Part shown: positions 55,234-64,000 of the stretch, piece after piece
Layout: each line of letters begins with the position of its first letter
Position numbering within the stretch: the stretch's first letter is position 1
Origin: Cadophora sp. MPI-SDFR-AT-0126
Taxonomy: Eukaryota; Ascomycota; Leotiomycetes; Helotiales; Ploettnerulaceae
NCBI GenBank assembly: GCA_020747065.1
Contig: JAGMVK010000001.1
Coordinates: forward strand, 2,046,001 to 2,110,000
Length of the DNA: 64,000 nucleotides
Direction of reading: 5' to 3'
Notes under the pieces: generated by a model
What the model saw: the letters and a program-made list of their open reading frames with translations, nothing else
What the model was told of the DNA's origin: nothing
Database searches by the model: none
Translations under genes and position numbers: made by a program

Positions 55234-57010
55234 GATGGACCAAAGTAGGACTAATTTGGTCGAGATATACTGCCTTGACGAGAGAAGAGAATGCAAATCG
55301 ATAGTTGCTGCCGATGCTCTGCAATATTTTGAATTGATGAAGCTCCAGAGGCCTTTTTATACAGCTTCTGCTCAACTGTCCCGAAGCCTAACTTATGACT
55401 TTGGCGGCACTCTCGTACCTACGTAAGTTCCATGCATGAAATCGCAGGGTTGCGACCTATTAGAGATGTCCAGCTGGCCGACCACCATCAGCAGGTTCCA
55501 GCCACGACCCCAATTTTGAAAGCAGCTCTGCCCAATCAAGCTTACGGCGCACTCGAAAAGAATCGTAATGCAAGTTCCACGCGTCTCAACCATGTCGCTC
55601 CGCCAACAGATGAGCGCGATGTCAAATCATTTGAATATGGTTCTCGAGGAAATTCTCTCTGTTTCTGCCAACACCATAAATTTCATTCTCGGTTCAGGGC
55701 GCGGCGCGGCGACATGGCCTTAAACGTGAGTGGCTACGCCGTGCTGCGAGGAACTTGTGTAAAATATGACCAGTCGATCTCCATCCTTAATTGGACTCGC
55801 GACCCCCAGACACAATAGCTCCTGGGGCGAATTGGCACCCGCATCCGTCTCGATAAGCAGAAATCGGAAGATCCTCTATCTCCTCGTGGCTTCTAAGGTA
55901 AGGCTGCACGGTTGTGTTCTCGGTGTTGATTGGCAACCAACATCACCCGATTGCTGTGAGTTTGTGCCTCCTCAAACCACTCAAGAGAGAAACCGAAATG
56001 AATTGCGCACCTGAGAACGCCCTCGGTAAAGTGTACCACCAGGGGGATACCATTTTGACGGTCTGATCGATCCTTCCTTATCGTAGAATTCATCTTTATA
56101 AAAGAGAGCGAAAGAAGGAATTGCCCAAAGGGCTCTGTCGGGTGTAACCTGGACTTCACCGCATTTTACACCGGCTTATCTCGGCCCATGTCACTAGTGC
56201 CTCCTTTGAAGCCCGTCCAGCCTCCCAAACTACTTCCTAAAAATTCGACACAGAAATATACATAAAGGATGCGAGTTCGCTATAGAAGAGAAGTTGTCCT
56301 TGAACCAATCAGATGAACGCACCCCTAAAGTGTTCGATTTTCAGGTTCGAAAAGAGAGGTACATCACGCCAACCACGTTGTTGAAAAGTGTGTGCCAAAT
56401 TTGACGAGAAAGAGGATGTTGAGTCGTTGAATACCAAACTAAACGTAATCGTCGAGACGTCAAAAGACTCAGTGGAATGACAAGAGAATTGACATTGACA
56501 GCAAGCGGTATTGCCGAAAGGGCGAGATAGCGGGATTTATGTGAGAGGCACAGTTGCACCCTGTCAAATTCCATGATGGGGAGTGTCAAACCCCGTGAGC
56601 GATTTGCCATCAACACTTGAAGGTTCGGCCCATCCATGGAAACAGCATAACAGAATGCCTTCACATATCTTTCCCAAAGTTCCTCCGTAACTATTTCTGC
56701 AGAAGCAGCATCATGTGTCAGTAAGTTTTATACCCGTCACTTTGAAAGGACATGAGAATACGGATTGATTTGAGGAGCATGAATCAATTGATTGTTCTTT
56801 GTCATAAGTCCAAGCAACACAAAGTGAATGATGAAGATAAAACCGAATAAAAAATTGGTATATCGCGACGCTCCTAGCTACTGATACAATTTAATACCCT
56901 CGAACCCATAGCCCAACCGAATGCAGAAGTTCAACCGAACACCGGAACAAATGCGTCATGAATACTACATTCTAAAGGACAAATTTCGTGCACCAACCAA
57001 TACAAACATA
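55234..57010. other. Intergenic, no gene seen
   Basis: A minus-strand frame at 56341-56664 (107 codons, first codon not ATG) and plus frames at 55.4-56.0 kb lack domains and are not called. Contains the Clr5 gene promoter. Confidence 0.4.
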
Positions 57011-57853
57011 TCACAACATAGCCAAACCAGCAAGCAAGACCGCACCAGCCATTCCACCATTGACAGCGAGTCCAGCAGCCGAGTTACCCGTCGAGCTTGG
57101 GCTTGCGGAGGCAGAAGTACTGCTTGACACCACAGAAATCGCAACGGTCGTTTGAGGCAGAGCAGTCGTGTAGGTAGTACCATATGTGCTTGGGTAAGTC
57201 GTAGTGTAGGTGCTCTCATCCTGTGTTACAACAGCGGTCACGGTAGCCGTGACTGTAGTCTGGACGGTTCTCGTGGAAGAGATAGTGCTGAATAAGGCAC
57301 CAGAACCCGACGACGATGACTCCGACCCATCAGCTAGCTTCAAGATGCCACCTACTGCTCCGCCAGGTGGAGAGGTTGATGCAGTGGCATTCTTGGCGAG
57401 GAGTGCGAAGGCTTCGAATGTGTTGCCTGTTTGTGGAGCGTTGATAGCAGCGACCATGCCGGTTTGGCAATGATTACCTTGGCCGCAGTAGAGCCAGATG
57501 GGCTTGGTGTCTTTGACAGTGATGGTGAATGTGCTGCCTGAGGGGGAGTTGGCTGTTGGGACGAAGGAGGAGAAGAAGCCGTTCTCGAGGGGGTGGCAGG
57601 GGTCTTTGAAGGAGGATTGAGTTACGGTGTGATTCTGGGATGTGTTAGATTATGCGGAGGAGATATATGATGGGGTGAAGTGTACCTTTGGGAAGAAAGA
57701 AAACTCAATGTTGGTGCCGACTTCAGCTCTGATGTTGTTTGGCGAGTAGACGAGACCACCCTTGCCGACTGTAACTTGGATCGTCGTACCTTCTTGCGCG
57801 ATGGCGGTAGATACCGCGGCAGCAAAAGCGAAGAGAGTTGTTGAGAAATACAT
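57011..57853 (-). CDS. Secreted cupredoxin-like serine-rich protein, probably GPI-anchored
   Basis: Two exons, 57853-57686 and 57634-57011, give 263 residues. A clear signal peptide (MYFSTTLFAFAAAVSTAIAQ) is followed by a cupredoxin domain (about 21-130): QVTVGKGGLVYSPNNI, then FSFFPKNHTVTQSSF across the intron, and WLYCGQGNHCQTGM. The His of NHTV and the Cys, His and Met of the last motif are placed as the four ligands of a type 1 copper site. A Ser/Thr-rich region (about 150-235), likely O-glycosylated, precedes a hydrophobic C-terminus (GMAGAVLLAGLAML) typical of a GPI signal. Such extracellular serine-rich proteins are widespread in filamentous fungi, associated with cell wall, copper or effector functions. 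Confidence 0.88.
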
Positions 57854-60800
57854 TATTGCAGAGAATATGGGAGAAAGTATTCTGATAACAATGAAATGGA
57901 AGCTTCGCTTAAATAGCTGGGTATTTTGAACGTAGAGCTGAAATTGTGATTGTGTAGTGTGAGGCGAATGTGCGTGAATGGATATGAGAGAGAGTGAGAG
58001 AATAGTTCTTGGGTCAAGGACGTCCTTTATACACCTAAATAGCTCCTTGAATAAAAGACAGGAACCACACCGACAACAAGGCAGTGAGATCCAAAATAAA
58101 ATGTTCGCAGGCCAAGGGTATTTTTGAGAAATGTTGCATCAAATGGCTGGGCGTTAGCGCTCGCTTGCACAGCCTGATGCTGCTGGTGTGGCTGTTCCAG
58201 GGGTCTGGTCTTTCTTTATCGCCGGATGTAGTGAGGCCCGATGACTCTGAACAGACCGGGAAAGTGGCCGGCTGCTTGCCTATACCATCTAGGATTAGAT
58301 GTGGAATATGGAATTGTAAAGAAAGAAATGACATGAAAGGATCGATAGGGAGAGCTGATAGGGGGAAAATTGTTATCCAGTAAGCTCATCCCGTTCCATA
58401 CCCAGCGATGACATGAAATGATACCATTCCATCGACCCCGCACTGGCGAGTCAACTTCTCACGATATATTCTTTGTTTGTTTGTTTATGCTGTCGTGACA
58501 TCGCGATGTTGCTGGACAACAAAGACTTCAGTTGGGACGCAACCGGTCGGAAGCAGCAAAATCTAAGAATAATCTTGAAACAAGCGAGGCTGGACAAGGT
58601 TCCAAAATAGAATTTGTTTTCTGCGTGGCGGGCGGTCAAAATAAAACACGCGCGCCTATTTAGCCAGCGGCCGCCTTCACGTCCAATCATTTCGCGATTG
58701 TTTGACAGGGCTCAAACGTGTTGTCATTCAATCGCGTCAACGAGGAAACGAAACTAATGCCGGCTGTTGCTGCAGATGGCAACGTGGTAAATCTGCGTCT
58801 GAATTCCGCAGAGTGGAACCTTTGTAAGGTGGCGGAATGCTGTAGGGTTGGACAAATCACGTGACGCATGACCAGGTTATACCAGGGAGGTTTGTATCTC
58901 TTTGTTTCGGCAGGGCGAACGGATCGCACCAATCCGACGGCGGGAAGGATCAGGCTGAGCTGGATGAAATGTCTTCCGGTGGCTGTATGGCTGGGGTCCA
59001 TGACCCTGTCCTGCTGAGAGCCTCGTGGAGTCGTGGTCAGATCATCAGCGTTGGAATTTCATCCAATTCGGCGCATAACATGATCAGGTCAACTTGAACC
59101 CCTTCCGGGAAAAAATGGTGGTCTGTAAGGGTTCAAGCTTCCTGGTATTGTCCTAATCGAGCACGCGAGATTTGCATCTCCTTTTCAAGTAGCCGCTCAC
59201 TAGTGGCCATCTGCTTGGTGAAATCGAAATCGAGTGACAGAGACCGCCAGAGCAGATTTGGCCGTCACATCATGCCATCTTCCTTTCCACATCGAATTCA
59301 TTGCCCTTGATCGCTCTGGTAGCTCTCTACGATAGGGAAGAGCTCATTCAGTCGAAGTCTAGACTTCCGCACACGTAGCCAGCTCGTGACATGTAAGAAA
59401 GCAAAACACTTCGAATGAAGGTCGAAGCCCAAAACATGTTGATAATAATCCGTATTTCTTAATCCGAACATTATTTCAAAGCCTTTGGCGTCTTCGTTCT
59501 GGATTTTTGGTCCATTTGAAGGAGGGCTCATGAACAGCCAGAAGAATATTTCTTATCAATTTTACATTTTTGGCACTGTTGCCATTCATGTTTACGTTGT
59601 CGTTATCATTTATTTGCTACTAGTTTCCACGTTCTCTACAAGACTACAAGTCCATCTGCGGGGGTAACTCAGTGACTGGAGTGCAGCCAGCGCAAGGGTA
59701 TAGTTTCGTTCTGTTGACGAAAACGCCGCCCTCGGTTTCCCACTCATCCCCATCCCTGGTGTTGCCTCGAGGTAGACTTTGTTACTTCGATCAATAGCGA
59801 ACGATTCCGGATATATCTATATACACGTATATTAAGGTCATTCACATCCACCTCAATATCAAAGCCTACTACAATGACACCAATTCGAGACTGAGCGAAT
59901 CCTGCTTTTCTAGCTCAACAATGTACTGACTCATGCGACGCCAGAAGGACGATCGATTGTACAAAGTAGATTGTGAGCAAAGGATCGACAAAGGAGGAAT
60001 AAGTGGCAGATCCAATTTTTCCCTTATGTGAACTTAGATCAGGCAAATTCCGCCATCCAAACAATAAGGTACTTGCCAACTCTTAGCAGACTTGCAAAAG
60101 ATCAGCTTGACTGAATTTCTAACATCGTAATAGTACTCATTCGTTGTGATGTGGTGTGGCCATTTGTTTCGAGTTCAAAAAAAAGTTGGGTGACGATTCA
60201 AAATGAGATGACTTACTTTGCCCTTTGCTAACCACATTGGCACAGTCATCGAGACAGTTGAAGAGAGTAAATCGTCTATCAATTCAAGTTTGAAATTTAT
60301 CATCAGATCCATAAAAGTGAGAATGACCTGCATAGATGCTGTTCCCAGAGATTTCCTTCAACGAGGTTCAATCATTAAAAGTCTCCAGCTTCACCGAGAG
60401 CGTAACGGGTGTGGTACCGTAATAAAAAGAGCATTATTTGCTATGGAATCAAAAATACAGCGTCTGATATTGAGACAAATTCGATGTGAAACAATCAGGT
60501 GCAGAGGACAAATAAATTCATGAAGATACAAAAGCGACATTAAGCGATCCGAGTAGAATTGAAAGTAAACAAATAGGAGATCATGTGAAATGCATCTTAA
60601 GACTTCTTGAGTGTTTAGCTAACAATTTTTCATGGCTTGGAGAGATATCCGTGAACAAATCTGTGGGCTATCTGGAGCATGGAGAGTGCGTTCGGAATTG
60701 CGGGAGGTCATGAAGCTTAATCATGGGAGGTGGCCCGACTTGGCGCAGCCCCTGAATCGTAATAAGCGAGGTAATAATGGATCTGGGGTAGAATGCGTTA

Positions 60801-62020
60801 TTGGTTGATTGCGTATTGCTATGGGCGAGATATATGATCGTCCAGAAACTGCGTTCCTTGAGCTTATGGAAGAGTCGGTGAGTAAGGCAAGGAAATCTGT
60901 GGAGCGAGGCATGGGATGGTTCCCGGCAATGCGGGTCACGTTGGCGCTTTACCCGATTCGCTCAAGCGAGTTGCCAACGAGTGCTCTTCGACCAGAGTCA
61001 ACCACTGTCAGCCTGAACGCTCAAGGTATCGACAAGTCCATAGAAAATCAACTCTTTCTATCCAGACAGGACAGAAGCACATGAGGAATGATTGCGCTCG
61101 GTCTCGTAACATCTTTTATGCCCTAGGCGAGAGCTCCTGAATTGTTATTTACAGATGCGAAGAACCCCCCCTTACCCATCAACAGTGCCATTCAACACTT
61201 CAGAGCCACAACCACCTTACTTTATGATCATACTTTACGTATTATTCAATGCCTCGGAAGATTCTAAAATAATTGAATCGCGTCATAGTCGTTTTCAATA
61301 TTGTCTAATCAGAAGATACCCCTGAATTGAGAATCGAGGCAGATTCTCAAAAATGCGGCTCCCCGTTGTTTATTTCTTCAAAAGTCCGTCGCATGCATTG
61401 CAGTGTATCAAAAGTATACAAATGGGTACTCGTTCGAAAGTGCTGATCCGGCCCATATCGAGTGCAAGAAAAGGTTTCTCTGACACCGTCATGGTCGTGA
61501 CTTTCGGGCGAAGTAAGAAAGTGATGGGGAGTTGTCCTGCTCGCTAAACACAGCTTGTCCACTCCCGCACTTGCGGTACTACCCTGCTAGCGCGCATCCA
61601 TCTCCTTCCCGATGGCCAAAGTCCAAAACTCTTCCTCTTCTTTCTTTATCCCACTACCCAACGCGTCGTGAACAACCACCAGCACCCAGCATCAACCCCA
61701 CCATTCGCGGCCAGGAACTGAATGCGCCTCGCATAAGTCGCTTCGAGGACAACAAACGCGTCGAGAGCCTCCATCTGTAAGTGCCACTTGATATACGACC
61801 CACGGCCACGAGGGCTACGCAATCGGGCCTGGGCACTCCCTTGCGATTCACTCCCACTCTCTAAATAATCCACCATTCACTTTCACCATCTTCCCGACGG
61901 CCAAAAGCTCTACAGAGCTAGTTATAAGTTCTGCGGAAACGTACATCGAGTCTGACATTCCACTTTACCCCAGGTTCCCCCACTCCGGTCAGCGTTCTTT
62001 GAACGCAACAAGCCGAAAGA
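57854..62020. other. 4.1-kb gene-poor stretch
   Basis: Only short frames without domains occur on either strand (for example 58.0-59.0, 60.2-60.5, 60.8-61.1 and 61.5-61.9 kb). The left edge holds the cupredoxin-like gene's promoter and the right edge the Itc1-like gene's. TGTTTGTTTGTTTATG occurs near 58470. No tRNA, rRNA or transposon was recognised by eye; non-coding RNA cannot be excluded. Confidence 0.5.
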
Positions 62021-64000
62021 ATGGTACAAGCTTCTCCTTCCGGCCTTTTCAAGGGTGTTTACTGATATATATAGGTCCTTTTCAAACGGAAACCCGTTCA
62101 ATACATGTCCCCGCCGGTGGTTGAGAGTGATGATACCGAGGTACGGATACTTGATCTGGGAGGCGGCGCAAGAACTGATGTAGGATACAGGTGTGGATGA
62201 TCAAGGAGACAAGAGAGATTTTCACAGACTACGAGCAATATCTGGCAAGGTACGTGTCCAGGCTGCAATTAGTATTGCATTTACTGACGTTGCCCCAGAA
62301 TCGACTTTTACAAGCAGGTCAGTAAAACAGCATCCGAGACGCGTCGCAGACAGCCTCTAACAATATTCAGCGTCGATTTATATGTCAAATTACTGGTCAC
62401 TCTGGGCTGAGTTTTTTCGAGGCGTTGAAGAGCGAGGTAGAGAACTTCCCAAAATTTCGGCGGCCCAGCGCAACTAACGTCCTCCAGCTCGCAGGTGCAC
62501 AAGAAGTTGAGGAGGCTTTTCCAGAGGCACTCAAGGACCCAATTCTACGACGTGTTCAATTTCAAACCATCTCTCGAATCGACACTCTTGTCGACCTCAT
62601 TTTCGACGAGTTCCGCTCGGATTACTACCCAGGCGAGGCTGTGACTGTGCATGTAGTGACGGGCGAGCGACTTACAGGCATCGTTAGAGATAAGACACGT
62701 TTTGGTCCGAAACAACTCCCGGATGGTACTGTCAATCCACCGTTCTCAAGATACTTTGTAAGTCTCGACAATCGCCCGACAGAGGAAGCTGTGGTAGACG
62801 ATGCGCATATCACCCGGGACCGTAAGATCTTCACCAAGCAGGTCTTGCGGTCATTTATCAAGAAGACAGTTACTCGAGAAGCATGGACTGGCGCTCCTTG
62901 GTTGGTCAAGCCAGAGGTTGCAGCAGTCTACCATATCGACACACGAGTTCCACCTCATCTTCGCTACGAGAGCAAGGCTGCCGAACGGAAACAAAAGCAA
63001 GCCCAACAAAAACATGCTTCAGATTACGAAGGAATGGTTGGGAGCTTCCAAGGAAATGGACCTCGACTTCCACAGTTGAAACCTGCCCCGAAAAGCCACA
63101 AGAGTAAGCAGCAGCAAGGTCAGCAGCTGGCTAAGAGTAAGCAGCAAACGTTCTTGAATTACGCTCCAATTCCAAATCCTCAGAATCCTCCCCCATATTG
63201 TCCTCCTCAACATCCCTACGTATCTCACACATTCCAAGCTGTCGGACCACCACCACATCCAGGTCCACATCAACACCAATTCCACAATCAGGCATTCACG
63301 TTTCAGCAACTTGCGTCATTACCACCTGCTCCTCCACCACCGCCACCGATCAAATATCCAATTGAAGACCTGCAAGTCGTTCTCCGCCACAATCCTCCCG
63401 TCAAACCAGCACTCAAGTACTTCTCTCAAGATACTCCCCTGGATGATGGGTCGACCAAGGGCGAAGGAAATGGTATCTTCATGAAATCAGTTGGACCATT
63501 ACTTGAGACATGGGATACTTTGAATGTCTACTGCGAAGTCTTCAAACTGGATTCCTTTACTTTTGATGATTTCGTCGAGGCCATGCAGTTTACTTCGGAG
63601 GATGTCGATTGCGAGTTGTTTGTAGAGGTTCACTGTGCAGCTTTGAAGATCCTTGTTAGTTCAGAGGCCGATGGTGGAAAGGTTCACGTCCAGCTACCCG
63701 ACATAGATGAAGATAGCGAAGATGAGGAATCTGATGACGAAGCCAGTGCACCTCGGACTCCAACCCCGGAACCAGAACCAAAGCCACGAGGTCGGGCTAC
63801 CAGAAGCAGTCTAGCAAAGGCGGAGGCGGAGGCATTAAAAGCAGAACCAGAACCGGTAAAGGAACCAACACCTGAGCCCAAGTTCACCCACCGAGCAGCT
63901 GAGATGCAGCTGGAGGTTGGATGGATGGATCGTCTGAGGAAGCGTGACTTCAAGAATGGTGGATGGCAATTCATCATGGTCGGCCTCTTGCATCAGCTCT
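62021..64000 (+). CDS. ISWI-complex subunit, Itc1/Acf1-like (WAC and DDT domains), 3' end outside window
   Basis: Six exons are seen: 62021-62023, 62075-62140, 62191-62249, 62299-62317, 62371-62436 and 62488 to beyond 64000. The first coding exon is just ATG. The N-terminus, VLFKRKPVQYMSPP, VWMIKETREIFTDYEQYL, IDFYKQ, RRFICQITGHSGLSFFEAL, matches the WAC (WSTF/Acf1/cbp146) domain. It is followed by RVQFQTISRIDTLVDLIF. A Gln/Pro-rich linker (about 63100-63360) leads to a DDT-like segment, GPLLETWDTLNVYCEVFKLD (leucine-rich DDT pattern), a FTFDDFVEAM helix, and acidic and Glu/Pro-rich stretches. Together this fits Itc1, the partner of the Isw2 ATPase, which positions nucleosomes to repress transcription. 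The frame is open at the window edge. Confidence 0.88.

Noticed and set aside
56341..56664. 107-codon minus-strand frame
   Set aside because: First codon is GTG, no motif and no neighbouring exon; not credible as a gene.

Overview
This window is nuclear DNA of a filamentous ascomycete (Pezizomycotina; Leotiomycetes-like is my guess from gene content, not proven). The support is many short introns (about 45-115 nt, GT...CTRAY...AG) and families confined to or expanded in such fungi: HET domain, Clr5 domain, CorA-like two-TM proteins, Fungal_trans regulators, serine-rich cupredoxin-like GPI proteins, NRPS-like enzymes and Bsc6-type MFS transporters. Nearly all multi-exon models were spliced by hand from reading frame and splice signals.

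Layout. The left part (1-11 kb) holds the lysine-rich tail of an unknown gene, a four-TM DUF4267-like protein, a two-PHD chromatin protein like Rco1 (Rpd3S histone deacetylase complex), and a bZIP-like regulator whose basic region is revealed only after splicing. It also carries a C29 homopolymer on its coding strand. From 11.8 to 27 kb lies a candidate metabolic block: a Fungal_trans regulator with no visible zinc cluster, an NmrA/isoflavone-reductase-like protein, a medium-chain alcohol dehydrogenase, an intronless 1244-residue adenylation-carrier-condensation enzyme, a small cysteine-containing protein and a short-chain dehydrogenase.

From 27 to 55 kb the content is accessory. It has a HET-domain protein, three loci that keep only the last RING (RING2) part of RBR ubiquitin ligases (one clearly broken), a 1169-residue orphan protein, a divergent MFS pair with a compact palindrome-rich promoter, a small orphan, a CorA-like membrane protein, a protein kinase fused to a von Willebrand A-like domain, and a Clr5-domain protein with a repeat-like C-terminus. 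An AT-rich island sits at 32.45-32.57 kb.

The right part (57-64 kb) has a secreted cupredoxin-like GPI protein, a long gene-poor stretch, and the 5' two thirds or so of an Itc1/Acf1-like ISWI-complex subunit that runs off the window. Conserved chromatin genes (Rco1-like left, Itc1-like right) therefore flank a lineage-specific interior. The most interesting targets are the A-T-C enzyme and its neighbours, the kinase-vWA fusion, and the decaying RING2-only loci around the orphan giant.
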